Shown here in pieces: positions 41,373-52,672 of a DNA stretch of 64,000 nucleotides; positions within the stretch are counted from its first letter, which is position 1, and each line of letters starts with the position of its first letter. The notes below the pieces were generated by a model. That model did not search any database. It was not told where the DNA came from and was given only the letters and a program-made list of their open reading frames with translations. This DNA is from Candidatus Saccharimonadota bacterium. GTDB lineage: Bacteria > Patescibacteriota > Saccharimonadia > Saccharimonadales > Saccharimonadaceae. The position numbers and the translations under genes were made by a program. The DNA lies in assembly GCA_017460625.1 (NCBI GenBank), contig JAFUAT010000010.1:35326-99325 (forward strand). The letters are read 5' to 3'.

Positions 41373-43025
41373 TCATATATTCTTAATGCTTTTTATAAAT
41401 TGATAGAATAGCGGATGCACCGCAAGCGGTCGCGATTTAAATTCAGGATGCGCCTGCGTCGCAACGAAAAACTTTTTACCAGGAGCTTCTACAAATTCTA
41501 CCAACTTGCCATCTGGCGAAGTTCCAGAAATTTCAAGTCCACCTTTACGAATTTCAGGCAAAAACTTCTGATTCACTTCATAGCGATGCCGATGCCGTTC
41601 CACCACATTTACATCGCCATTTTTTAGAACTTTCGTCCCATAGGTATAAATTCCTTTTTCCACGCCTTCACGGTAAATATCCGCCGTCAAAGTACCCCTT
41701 TTCAACTTAGCTGGATAATCGCCAAGTCTCATCGTTCCGCCAGTCTGCTCTTTTCCCTTTTGATCATCCATAATGTAAATCACATTATTTTCACTTTTTT
41801 CTGTAGCGCCAAACTCTTCTGAATTAGCATCCTTCACCCCACCATTCCTCGCCGCCGCAATACAAGCCACCTGCATGCCAAGACACAGCCCAAGGTACGG
41901 CAAATCATTTAAAAGCGCATACTCTGCTGCTTTAATTTTCCCCTCCACGCCGCGTGTTCCAAATCCGCCTGGCACCACGATTCCGTCCAAATCCTTTAGC
42001 ATCTTCTCTGCAGATTCGTTTTCCAAGTCTTCAGCATTAATCCATTTAAGTTCCAAATTTACATGATTATGCGCCGCCGCCGCTTTTAACGCTTCCGTCA
42101 CACAAATGTAAGTATCCTCATTCCCCACATATTTTGCCACAAGCCCTATTGTAATCGTCTTGTCAAAATCCGTCGCTCGCCATGCCGAAAAATCCGCCCA
42201 TTTGCTCATGTCCGGTACTTTTTCATCCCCCACAAAATCATTTAAAATCTGAAGCACGCCAGATTTTAGCACGTTAAACGGTACATCATAAACTGAATTA
42301 ATATCCGGCAGATTTACTACTGCATCCGAAGAAATCCCAGAAAACGCCGCAATTTTCTCGCAAATCGATCTCGAACATGGCTTTTCTGTTCTTACACAAA
42401 CAATATCCGGAATAATCCCAAATCCACGCAAATCTTTCAGTGCATTCTGCGCTGGCTTAGTCTTGAGTTCTTTAGAAGTGTTAATCCATGGTACATATAC
42501 CACAGATAAATATAAACAATTTCTTCGCCCCACCTTATTTGCAAAAAGTCTGATCGCTTCAATAAAAGGCAAACCTTCATAATCACCCACCGTTCCCCCA
42601 ATTTCCACAATATGTATATCCGAATCCTTAGATGCAAGTGCAATTTTTTCTTGTACCAAATCGGTAAAATGCGGTACGAGTTGCACAGTTTTCCCCTTAA
42701 AACCACCTGCGCGCTCTCTTTCAATCAATTCCTTATAAATAGAGCCAGACAAAGTAATCGAATACTTTGACGTTTCAAAATCCAAAAATCGCTCATAGTG
42801 ACCTAAATCCAAATCCGTTTCCACCCCGTCATGTGTCACAAAACATTCTCCATGTTCCACCGGATTCAAAAGTCCCGCATCCACATTTAGATACGGGTCA
42901 CACTTTTGCATTGTCACTTTATATCCTTTTGCTTTCAAAATCGCGCCCATACTTGCCGCGGTAATACCTTTACCCACACCAGAAAGAACTCCCCCCGTCA
43001 CGAATATATACTTACACCTCTTCAT
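41373..43025 (-). CDS. pyrG: CTP synthase
   Basis: The 550-residue protein contains the N-terminal synthase domain (FVTGGVLSGVGKGITAAS, CDPYLNVDAGLLNPVEHGE, EIGGTVGDYEGLPF) and a C-terminal class I glutaminase (PGGFGTRGVEGK, LGLCLGMQVACIAAARN with the catalytic Cys, and THPEF-like QAHPEFKSRP). It makes CTP from UTP, glutamine and ATP. Length and motifs are normal. The -10 TATAAT at 43033-43038 is 7 bases from the ATG. The pilB-like gene follows 12 bases downstream. Confidence 0.97.
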   Translation of the reverse strand: MKRCKYIFVTGGVLSGVGKGITAASMGAILKAKGYKVTMQKCDPYLNVDAGLLNPVEHGECFVTHDGVETDLDLGHYERFLDFETSKYSITLSGSIYKELIERERAGGFKGKTVQLVPHFTDLVQEKIALASKDSDIHIVEIGGTVGDYEGLPFIEAIRLFANKVGRRNCLYLSVVYVPWINTSKELKTKPAQNALKDLRGFGIIPDIVCVRTEKPCSRSICEKIAAFSGISSDAVVNLPDINSVYDVPFNVLKSGVLQILNDFVGDEKVPDMSKWADFSAWRATDFDKTITIGLVAKYVGNEDTYICVTEALKAAAAHNHVNLELKWINAEDLENESAEKMLKDLDGIVVPGGFGTRGVEGKIKAAEYALLNDLPYLGLCLGMQVACIAAARNGGVKDANSEEFGATEKSENNVIYIMDDQKGKEQTGGTMRLGDYPAKLKRGTLTADIYREGVEKGIYTYGTKVLKNGDVNVVERHRHRYEVNQKFLPEIRKGGLEISGTSPDGKLVEFVEAPGKKFFVATQAHPEFKSRPLAVHPLFYQFIKSIKNI

Positions 43026-43118
43026 ATACTATATTATATCAAAGACAAAATAATTAAAAAACAACAAATCTTACCCCTTTCCCCCAGAATAAAGATTGAT
43101 TATTGTATAAAAAAGTGG

Positions 43119-43271
43119 TATAATTTGTAAAGTGTGACGAAAATCACATAACGAGCTATCGAGCGAGCTCGCGAACTAATTAGTTGGCGAGTAATACTCG
43201 CCGGTAACTCATTAACGGTGGGCAATTAGTTGCTCACTTTTGTTCTTTTACAGAAAGGGGGAGAAAACCTT
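43119..43271 (+). promoter_or_regulatory. promoter and highly structured leader of the membrane pyrophosphatase gene
   Basis: An extended -10 (TGGTATAAT, hexamer 43119-43124) is followed by about 140 untranslated bases. They contain TGTGA/TCACA around CGAAAA, the self-complementary GCGAGCTCGC and AACTAATTAGTT, a GGCGAGT-AAT-ACTCGCC hairpin, and GTGGGCAA paired with TTGCTCAC. An AGAAAGGGGGAG ribosome site ends the leader. No known riboswitch core was recognised. It is by far the longest structured leader in the window. Confidence 0.6.
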
Positions 43272-45407
43272 ATGTTATTACAGCATGTATATTATGCAAC
43301 TTTTGCGGTACTAACAGTAGCGATAGTCTACATGGTACTCCAGTACCGTGGTGTCATTTCTATGAGCGAAGGAACTGAAAGTATGTCGTTCATGGCATCC
43401 CGAATCCGCAACGGCGCAAAGGTATTTGAGCTTGAAATATGGCAAAAAATCACCATTGCATCACTCATATTAGCAGGATTTATTGGGCTATTCGTAGACA
43501 AGGCAGCTACAATTGCTTTCCTGATAGGAGCAGTACTCACTACCGTAGTTGTTATTGTAGGTATGAGCATAGCGACCTACGCAGGCGTTAGAGCAGCAGC
43601 TGTAGCGCTTGAAACAATTGACGAAGACGATGAAACCGCCGGCGGGAAAACCGTTAGTGCTACAGTAAAAGCTAGCCAAATCTGTGGTATCTCAGTAGAA
43701 GCAGCCCTGCTTCTTGGTCTAGTTATTATTGGGTTAGCATGGGGATTTGACCCAGTAGCCAAAGCAGAAAGTTTTATCAAAATAGAAGGATTTGAGTTTA
43801 TCGCATCCGTTGTAAGACTTACTGCATATGGCCTTGGCTGGTCAATCGTGGCAATGTTTTGTCGTGTACCAGGTGGTATTTTCACCAAAGCTGCGGATAT
43901 AGGTGCAGACCTAATTGGAAAGGTTGAGTTCCATTTCAAGGAAGACGACCACCGCAATCCAGCAGTTTTAGCAGACCAGACAGGCGATAATGTCAATGAT
44001 GTAGCTGGTAATCAGGCCGATCTTGGCGAAAGCACTACGGCCACTCCAAACACGACCATCATAACGGCAATCACGATGTATGGAACAGGCTCAATAGCCG
44101 TCCTTGAAGGGGCTATCGCTTATCCTTATATTGTACTACTGGGAGGGTTGCTCAGCAGCATCATTGGTCTCTACTATGCTTCACACGCTAAAAAGAGCAA
44201 AAATCCGGCCCACCAAATCAATATGTCAATGTACATTGCCGCGATAGGAGCACTTATTTCAAGCTTAATAGCTTCATATATCTGTTTCTACGGCAATACT
44301 CCGGCAGAATTTAAGGCTGGTTGGATATCTCCGTTCTTAAGCACAGTTTTCGGTATTGTTGCCGGAATCGGTGTTGGATTAATCGCTCAAAGATTTACCG
44401 ATATGGATAGTTGGTGGGCAAAATACATCGCTGAAAGAGCTGACAAAGGTCCTGCAATAGCAGCTTCCTTAGCTCAGGCAGCCGGATGGATCTCCTGTCT
44501 CCCGGAAGTTGCCTTGGTGCTTCTGATGTCATATTTTGCAGAAAAAGTCACCGGCCCTTACGGTACCGCAGTTATGGCCCTTGGTATGCTGTCGTTTGTA
44601 GCACAAGCAATCGGCGCAGATGCATTTGGACCAATCTCTGATAACGCTGGCGGTATCGCGACATGCTGTGAGCTGCCACCAAAAGTACGCGAGAGAACAG
44701 ACAAAAATGATGCTTTCGGCAACGAATCGGCAGCAGTAGGCAAAGCATTCGCAATTGGCTCAGCAGCAGCAGTCGTCAAAGCCCAACTAGCAGCTTATGC
44801 TATGACCTATGGAGCAACTTCTTTAAACATATTAAACGGAGACGTTACTCTCGGCATATTTATTGGCGTCGGAATGATGGCAATGTTCTGCGGTCTGTTG
44901 GCAAAATTCACGCTCGATGCGGCAACAGTAATGGCAGAAGAATGTCGAAAACAGCTTTTAAAGCCCGAGGTACAGTCTGGCGAACAGCTCCCGGATGCAG
45001 AAGCATGTATCAAAATTGCTACTAAATATGCTCTGAACAAAATGCTTATACCAGTTGCAGCAGTTATTATCGAGACTCTGACAATCGGATTCGTATTCGG
45101 AGCAGATGCTCTCGGCGGCGCAATCGGCGGTTCAATGTATATCGGATTTCCATTGGCTGTTTATTTCAGTAACACCGGTGGTCTGGCGGATAACGTTAAA
45201 AAGCGTTTTGAGTCCGGTCTGGTGACTTGCTATAATGACGATATTGATAAATATAATTTAGCTTATGCAGCATCAATCATTATCGATACCATCGGCGACT
45301 GGATGAAAGACGTAGTAGCAACTGCGATTGACATCTTCATGAAGATAGAAGGCGTGCTCGGCTTAATGTTGGCACCTGCATTCAATGCTTACCATTTATT
45401 AAAATAA
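43272..45407 (+). CDS. hppA: membrane-bound ion-translocating pyrophosphatase (K+-dependent type)
   Basis: From ATG 43272 (MLLQHVYYATFAV) the protein has 711 residues and about 16 helices. The active-site region KEDDHRNPAVLADQTGDNVNDVAGNQADLGES is a divergent form of the family's DNVGDCAGMAADLFES motif. Motif GNESAAVGKAFAIGSA has Ala where K+-independent enzymes have Lys, so K+ dependence is predicted. It couples pyrophosphate hydrolysis to proton or sodium export. Codon choice differs from neighbours (more CTG and CAG), the leader is unusual, and the gene lies beside a tRNA-Ser with a duplicated end, all of which suggest transfer, perhaps from a Clostridia-like donor (inference). Confidence 0.92.
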   Translation: MLLQHVYYATFAVLTVAIVYMVLQYRGVISMSEGTESMSFMASRIRNGAKVFELEIWQKITIASLILAGFIGLFVDKAATIAFLIGAVLTTVVVIVGMSIATYAGVRAAAVALETIDEDDETAGGKTVSATVKASQICGISVEAALLLGLVIIGLAWGFDPVAKAESFIKIEGFEFIASVVRLTAYGLGWSIVAMFCRVPGGIFTKAADIGADLIGKVEFHFKEDDHRNPAVLADQTGDNVNDVAGNQADLGESTTATPNTTIITAITMYGTGSIAVLEGAIAYPYIVLLGGLLSSIIGLYYASHAKKSKNPAHQINMSMYIAAIGALISSLIASYICFYGNTPAEFKAGWISPFLSTVFGIVAGIGVGLIAQRFTDMDSWWAKYIAERADKGPAIAASLAQAAGWISCLPEVALVLLMSYFAEKVTGPYGTAVMALGMLSFVAQAIGADAFGPISDNAGGIATCCELPPKVRERTDKNDAFGNESAAVGKAFAIGSAAAVVKAQLAAYAMTYGATSLNILNGDVTLGIFIGVGMMAMFCGLLAKFTLDAATVMAEECRKQLLKPEVQSGEQLPDAEACIKIATKYALNKMLIPVAAVIIETLTIGFVFGADALGGAIGGSMYIGFPLAVYFSNTGGLADNVKKRFESGLVTCYNDDIDKYNLAYAASIIIDTIGDWMKDVVATAIDIFMKIEGVLGLMLAPAFNAYHLLK

Positions 45408-45423
45408 GGTTTCAGCACATTTA

Positions 45424-45453
45424 AAGGCTCAATGAATTTCATTGAGCCTTTTT
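45424..45453. terminator. intrinsic terminator of the pyrophosphatase gene
   Basis: AAGGCTCAATGAA and TTCATTGAGCCTT form a nearly perfect stem followed by a T run, 16 bases after the stop codon. Confidence 0.9.
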
Positions 45454-45457
45454 CATT

Positions 45458-45548
45458 CAACAAAAATGGCGGAAGGGACAAGATTCGCATTGAGCGCGAA
45501 GCGCGAAATCCGATATCTGTCTTTTTGAGTTTTTTGTGACAACAAAAA

Positions 45549-45569
<21 letters not shown>
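45458..45569. repeat. 30-base direct repeat: duplicated 3' end of tRNA-Ser
   Basis: The 30 bases at 45458-45487 are identical to 45540-45569. The second copy spans the CCA, acceptor and T-arm 3' half of tRNA-Ser plus 9 bases beyond; the first is an orphan copy. The 52 bases between them hold a small GCGCGAAGCGCG repeat and no ORF. Such tRNA-end duplications are typical of integration at a tRNA 3' end. Confidence 0.85.
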
Positions 45570-45634
<65 letters not shown>

Positions 45635-45652
45635 ACCTATTATTATATCAGA

Positions 45653-46354
45653 TTATTCCGCATTTGTATAGACGTTTGTTACGTCATCAAGGTCATCAAT
45701 CGCCGTTAGCAACTTTTCTAGTTTTTCTGCATTTTCACCTTCTACTGGAACAAAAGAAGTCGGTACATATTGAAGTTCCGCCGTAGTCACAGTAAGCCCA
45801 GCATCCACAAGCGCCTGACGCACTTTCATCAAATCAGAAGAAGCTGTATAGATAATCGTAGATTCATCTTCTTCAGTCGCATCCTGGGCGCCAGCCTCTA
45901 GCGCAGCCATCACTGCTTCGTCACCCTTTTCAGAAATTTCAATCACACCTTTTCTCGCAAACTGAAACATCACTGAGCCCGGATCTGCCATCCGACCACC
46001 GTTTTTATCAAGCGTATGACGTACTTCCGGCATCGTCCGGTTTTTGTTATCCGTCGCTACTTCAATCACAATTCCAACTCCACCAGGACCATAAGCTTCA
46101 TACACTTCTTCAATAAGAGCCGCCGCCGATTTATCTGCCACTCTCGCAATCGCCCGTTCAATATTTGCCTTCGGCATATTCGCAAGTCGCGCTTTTTCAA
46201 GCACCATCGCAAGGCTAGGGTTCATATTTGGATCGGTCCCCGCTCTAGCTGCAATCGCAATTTGATTTCCAATTTTTGTAAAAAGCGCACCTCTCTTTGC
46301 ATCTACCACTGCTTTTTGTCGCTTAGTAGTTGCCCATTTACTATGTCCAGACAT
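45653..46354 (-). CDS. yebC: YebC/PmpR family protein (TACO1-like)
   Basis: The 233-residue protein begins MSGHSKWATTKRQKAVVDAKRG and contains NIERAIARV, YEAYGPGGVGIVIEVATDNKNRT and GSVMFQFARKGVI, the family's signature blocks. Members bind DNA as regulators in some bacteria, and recent work on YebC/TACO1 points to easing ribosome stalling at proline-rich stretches. Proline-rich tails such as the one at 1502-2662 make this plausible here. A leader with TTGGAG is seen, driven from a TATAAT at about 46373-46378. Confidence 0.93.
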   Translation of the reverse strand: MSGHSKWATTKRQKAVVDAKRGALFTKIGNQIAIAARAGTDPNMNPSLAMVLEKARLANMPKANIERAIARVADKSAAALIEEVYEAYGPGGVGIVIEVATDNKNRTMPEVRHTLDKNGGRMADPGSVMFQFARKGVIEISEKGDEAVMAALEAGAQDATEEDESTIIYTASSDLMKVRQALVDAGLTVTTAELQYVPTSFVPVEGENAEKLEKLLTAIDDLDDVTNVYTNAE

Positions 46355-46386
46355 AATTCACTCCAATTTAATATTATAACTTAAAT

Positions 46387-47613
46387 TTATTCTACCACTT
46401 TTTCCCTAATCTGTCTATTTTTGACTTTAGAATAAACCCACATCCCGATCGGTATTAACAAAAATAAATATAAAAACAAAACTCTCGGCTCATACCGATC
46501 AATTTTAATTAAAAACTGTTCCATTTTACCAAAAAATTCCACCGTCAAAATATGAAAATCCAGCATTTTTTCCGTCAAAAATGAAACGGCGGACGATATG
46601 CCTGGTACTCCAGCCACCACCCCAGTCAAGAAAACCATCCCCATTGCGTAAGGTAGCGTTGGTAAAATTAATAAATTTGCCACCACTGAAATCAAAGACA
46701 CCTGTCCAAAATAAAACAGCGTAATCGGCAAAGTCATCAGTGTCGCTGCCAGCGTCGTAAGTACCACCGAAGCGATAAATTTTGGTTTTTTATCACCATA
46801 AAAGAACTTCGTAATCCCGGGTCCAAGTAGCATTATCCCAGCATAACTTGCAAACGACAAAAGCCAACCTAAATTCGTCAAAAACAACGGATCAATCACG
46901 AGCGTCACCGCCGCCACAAATAAAATCAGTCGAAGCGGTTGAACTTTTCGCCCCGTCCACCAAGCGAGCAAAGTCAAAATCGCCATTAAACCCGCCCGAA
47001 GAATAGACGGCGTCCAACCCACCATCGCCATAAAAAAGAGAATAAAAAGAACCGAAAACATCAGCCCAGAAAACCTAGAAACCTTTCCAAAAATCTTCCG
47101 TGCCACTTCAACCAGTATCGAAAGGTGTGCTCCGCTCGCTACCACTATATGCGTCAGGCCTACCATTTTTAAATTGTTCGAAAGCTCTGTATCTAGGCCC
47201 GTTTTCATCCCAAGTAAATACGACATCCCAAGGTTTGCTTCCCTTTCTGGTAATTCACTTTTGATTCTTTCAGCAAACCAGTCTCTAGCACCTATCACCA
47301 GCTCTTCCGTTCCAGACTCCACTGTGATTTCTGTTTTAGAAGTTTGTGACGCTTCCATCGTTTCACTAAGCACTCCCGCCACCCGAAAAAACGCTAATAC
47401 CATCCCAGCAATCAAACACGCTCCAACTGTCAAAAATCTCGGCCAAAAATACATTAGTAAAAATATACCGATTATAAATAAAATCCACCACGGCGAGTTT
47501 AGAAAATTAATTCTAAAAACCACACCAAGTATCATCCCAACCACTATTCCAACCGCAAGCATCATTACACCAAATGATTGATGCATCTCCCGCATAAAGA
47601 TTTTTCTTTGCAC
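46387..47613 (-). CDS. comEC: ComEC/Rec2-type DNA uptake channel protein
   Basis: GTG at 47613 (AAAGGAG before it) opens a 408-residue membrane protein with about nine helices. The competence domain is clear: MSYLLGMKTGLDTELSNNLKMVGLTHIVVASGAHLSILV, then GWTPSILRAGLMAILTLLAWWTGRK and a DPLFLTNLGWLLSFASYAGI block. The N-terminal OB part is short and the C-terminal metallo-beta-lactamase domain is missing, so this is the channel only. With type IV pili it would bring single-stranded DNA through the membrane, which is useful for a cell that depends on outside nucleotides. Confidence 0.88.
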   Translation of the reverse strand: MQRKIFMREMHQSFGVMMLAVGIVVGMILGVVFRINFLNSPWWILFIIGIFLLMYFWPRFLTVGACLIAGMVLAFFRVAGVLSETMEASQTSKTEITVESGTEELVIGARDWFAERIKSELPEREANLGMSYLLGMKTGLDTELSNNLKMVGLTHIVVASGAHLSILVEVARKIFGKVSRFSGLMFSVLFILFFMAMVGWTPSILRAGLMAILTLLAWWTGRKVQPLRLILFVAAVTLVIDPLFLTNLGWLLSFASYAGIMLLGPGITKFFYGDKKPKFIASVVLTTLAATLMTLPITLFYFGQVSLISVVANLLILPTLPYAMGMVFLTGVVAGVPGISSAVSFLTEKMLDFHILTVEFFGKMEQFLIKIDRYEPRVLFLYLFLLIPIGMWVYSKVKNRQIREKVVE

Positions 47614-47704
47614 AATACTCCTTTTTGAAATTAAAATATTATAGGCACAAAGAAATATTTATTTCAACCCCCCACCCTGAGCTTATGGTTATTTTTACCA
47701 CATA

Positions 47705-47727
47705 CAGAAAATCCGCAAAGTAATTTT
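47705..47727 (+). repeat. dispersed 23-base repeat, copy 2
   Basis: Identical to 23929-23951 and in the same orientation. It lies between comEC and the FISUMP remnant. The flanks are not shared beyond a few bases. Confidence 0.7.
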
Positions 47728-47770
47728 TCCAGTTTTGAAGACGTGAAGAGTTGGAGCTAGGAAACTAGAG

Positions 47771-48059
47771 CTAACTCCAATTCAGCAAACACCGTACTGA
47801 GAGCCCGTAGTACCAACTGCTGAAGTCGCCGGAATATAAGCTACCGGAGTTGTAGCTCATGTCGTAACGAAGCGCGCTATTGAACGCGGTAGAAGACCAC
47901 CAGAACCCGTACGAGCCGACATCGTACGGCGAGCCAGTGAAGTAGTACCCACTATAAACAGGGGAGAAAGCTATCTTTTATACGGGCATAATCAGAATCT
48001 AATACATCGGTAGAAATAGAAGTATTAGACAGTTGTCTAGTATCGTCTGTACCACTCAT
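47771..48059 (-). pseudogene. remnant of a FISUMP-domain surface protein gene
   Basis: On the minus strand an open frame of 68 codons (47771-47977) has no start but reads YSGYYFTGSPYDVGSYG, FWWSSTAFNSALRYDM and WYYGLSVRCLLNWS. This is the typical C-terminus of the Fibrobacter succinogenes major paralogous domain (WSS..., YG.SVRC). Just upstream in another frame a 35-codon ORF (48059 to 47952) begins MSGTDDTRQLSNTSIS and overlaps it. The pair looks like the two ends of a gene whose middle was deleted, leaving a frame change. The rest of the 577-base interval holds a 23-base repeat and the dnaK promoter. Confidence 0.75.
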
Positions 48060-48090
48060 TTTCAGCCAAAAAATATAAAAATTTTCAAAT

Positions 48091-48117
48091 TTAGCACTAT
48101 TGACAAACGAGTGCCAG
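48091..48117 (+). promoter_or_regulatory. CIRCE operator 1 of dnaK, containing the -35 box
   Basis: TTAGCACTA-N9-GAGTGCCAG matches CIRCE with three mismatches in total. The spacer starts with the -35 box TTGACA (48100-48105). The -10 TATAAT is at 48123-48128, exactly 17 bases later, a consensus sigma-70 promoter. Confidence 0.82.
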
Positions 48118-48137
48118 TTTGCTATAATGGGGATAGA

Positions 48138-48164
48138 TTAGCACTCCACACACACGAGTGCCAA
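48138..48164 (+). promoter_or_regulatory. CIRCE operator 2 of dnaK, downstream of the -10 box
   Basis: TTAGCACTC-CACACACAC-GAGTGCCAA matches the consensus with one mismatch. It starts 10 bases after the -10 box, so it covers the transcript start and leader. Together with the first site it makes a double operator 47 bases apart, close to 4.5 helical turns. Confidence 0.93.
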
Positions 48165-48190
48165 CAAATTTAGCAAAAAGGAGTAAAAAT

Positions 48191-50083
<1,893 letters not shown>

Positions 50084-51532
50084 ATAAGCACCCCCGAAAG
50101 AAGCACAATCTGAAGTGCATTTGGCAGACCCGAGAAAAACAGTAGCGAAACGCCATACGCTACCAAAAGACCAAGAATCGGGCCTGCCATTTTTGTTTTT
50201 AGCACTGCCCGCACCAACGTGATAATTAAAAGACCAAACAGTAATATCCCAATTACCCCCGTCTCAAGAAGAAGCGACGCATATTCATTCTGAACAATCT
50301 CACGAGGTGCCGGACTAAGCCCATTGTCATAAAGCGCTTGACCAGCACCGCCAATCCCAACCCCCACCATCATAGTTTTAAAATCCTTTTTCCAGACAGT
50401 CAGGGCAGCATTAAAGAGTCTCACTCTTGTATCAGTAGATTCCGCCACATACCCATCAAAAACCGCTTCATTTCCATTAGCATTATTCCCCTGGTCGGTT
50501 TCAGAGTTTTCCACAGCCTTATCAGAGTTTTCCACAGGCGTACTATTTCCTAAATCGCCTGCACGGACCGCGTCTTTTTCTTCCGATTCCCCTGTTTTTG
50601 TTGAATCCCCACTCCGAATGTCTATTACTCCGAGTGATAATTGATTCAATACCTTTGCCACTCCATCCTTGTACGTATCGCTAGTCGGCGAAGCAGCCGC
50701 CAAAATCCCCTGCAAATTCAAAGCAAAAAGAAAAGCCACCACAAATATGCCAATACTTTTTAGAATAGAAAAACAAACTTTCTTCCTAATAGTTTTCCTC
50801 GCACTAAAATACAAAAAAGCAAAGAGAAAACAAATCCCCACCACCAAAGCATAAATCGCCCCCCGCGACATTGTCAAAAACAAAGCCGCAGCAAAAATCG
50901 CAAACAATATTAAATATTTTTTGTTTTTCTTATTTAAATAAAAATACAGGGAAACAATGCTTGGCGCTAGTAATAAATTACCCATAAATTGTGGCTCAAT
51001 CGCAAACCCATTCGGGTGCGGGAACCCAAACATCTGCGATGTGCAACCATCGCAAAGCAGCGTTATATCCTGAGAGACTCCATTTACATCCAATATACAT
51101 TGTATTACACACCACACGCAAATTAAAAGCGCAGAGCCAAAGAACCATCTAAGAAACACTCTCCAAAAATCCCGATCAAAGCATTCTCGAAGAAGATACA
51201 TAAAAGTCGCAGCAAACACCAAAATCCACATCAAACCCACAGTCAAAATCGCACGCGTCGGATTAAGCGACCAAATCGCACTAAAGCTCACGAAAAAGGG
51301 AAACATCCACCACCAAATGCTCCCAAGAATCATTTTAAATAATTTCTCACGATATTTTCGCACTACCAATATAAAACCCACCAAATCGAACATCATTAGC
51401 CAAATCAAAGGTAGGGAAAGCTCAAAATACATTGTTTCGTTTTCGCCAAGTTTAATCAAAGGATAGTAAGAAAAACAAAGCACCAGCGGCATGACATATA
51501 ACAAAAAACGAAAAAAAGTAACCAGGATGTTT

Positions 51533-52672
51533 TTATTTTGTTTTTTCATCTACGAATTTCCTCATTTCTTTGTCGAATCTTTCCAAACTAAATTCCCTGG
51601 CGCTTTCTACAATCTCATCACCATCAAATTTCATCCTTTCAAATTTCAAAATTGCTCCTTCAAGCGAAGAAATAGTCTGCCTTTCAAACAAAACTCCGTT
51701 TTTTCCATCTTTCACATAATCCAGCGCGCCACCTTGGCCAAAAGCAATCACCGGGCACCCCGCCGCCAAAGCTTCAACTGGCGCAATTCCAAACGGTTCC
51801 ATACTGGGAAAAAGATATCCCTTCGCCTCCGCAAGATACCGTGCCAATTCTTCCCTGCCCATTAACGGCAAGAATTTGACATTTTCACAATTTTCTGCCA
51901 TTTTAACAAGACGTGAATGTTCCGGCCCTTCCCCAATCACCACTAATTCCCTGTGAAGTCGCACGCACGCCTTCACAGCTAAATCCAACCGCTTCCAATT
52001 CACTTGCCGTGACGTAGTGATATAATAGCCGAATGAGTCTTCCTGTGGTCTTAAAATAAGTCCCTTGACTTCAGAAAGACTCATTCGGCTAAAATCCTCA
52101 ACTTCCACCGGCGGATGAATCACGGTTGCTTCCCGCTTGTAATATTTCAAGATTAATTCTTTAGCATACTCAGAAATTGTCACAAATTCATCTACTTTCC
52201 CCGCCGCTTTGAAGTCCGCCCGTCTTAACGGTTTTACTAGCAGTTTAAAGAAAAATCTCACCACAGGGTTCAAAAAACCAAAACCCGGATTCTTCACATA
52301 CTCATCATACATTTGCCAATAATATTGTGTTGGTACGTGACAATAACAAATATGTTTTGCGCCTGGCTTACTCGCCTGTACCGCCTTTGCTTCCGCTCCA
52401 GTTACAGAAATAATTAAATCATATTCGGAAAGATCAAGATGAGAAAACCATCTTTGCCTTAATGGTCCTAATATTCTTCGCATAAAAACCGGAAAAATCT
52501 GTAGCCATCCTGTCCGTACATCCGCATCTAAAAACCAGTCAATTCCTTTTTTTGAATACTTCGATGTATAAATGGGCGCCTTAGGATATAGTTTGTGTAC
52601 CTGAAGTAAAACTTTTTCCGCTCCTCCCACGTTTGTCAGCCAATCGCAAACAATCGCCACGCGACAACTCAT
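51533..52672 (-). CDS. glycosyltransferase family 4-like (group 1)
   Basis: The 379-residue protein has a two-Rossmann GT-B plan. The N-terminal part contains WLTNVGGAEKVLLQVHKLYP. The C-terminal part contains VIGEGPEHSRLVKMA, FLPLMGREELARYLAEAKGYLFPSMEPFGIAPVEALAAGCPVIAFGQGGALDYV, with the EPFGIxPVEA donor-phosphate motif. It adds a sugar to a lipid-linked repeat unit. Its ATG overlaps the preceding sugar-phosphate transferase stop by 4 bases (ATGA), so the three polysaccharide genes are tightly coupled. Confidence 0.92.
   Translation of the reverse strand: MSCRVAIVCDWLTNVGGAEKVLLQVHKLYPKAPIYTSKYSKKGIDWFLDADVRTGWLQIFPVFMRRILGPLRQRWFSHLDLSEYDLIISVTGAEAKAVQASKPGAKHICYCHVPTQYYWQMYDEYVKNPGFGFLNPVVRFFFKLLVKPLRRADFKAAGKVDEFVTISEYAKELILKYYKREATVIHPPVEVEDFSRMSLSEVKGLILRPQEDSFGYYITTSRQVNWKRLDLAVKACVRLHRELVVIGEGPEHSRLVKMAENCENVKFLPLMGREELARYLAEAKGYLFPSMEPFGIAPVEALAAGCPVIAFGQGGALDYVKDGKNGVLFERQTISSLEGAILKFERMKFDGDEIVESAREFSLERFDKEMRKFVDEKTK

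Noticed and set aside
43140..43271. Known riboswitch class upstream of hppA
   Set aside because: Compared by memory with fluoride, c-di-GMP, ZTP, preQ1 and guanidine motifs; none of their conserved cores was found, so only an unidentified leader is claimed.
43577..43996. 139-codon minus-strand ORF inside hppA
   Set aside because: Shadow frame of a strongly supported membrane protein gene; no start signals.
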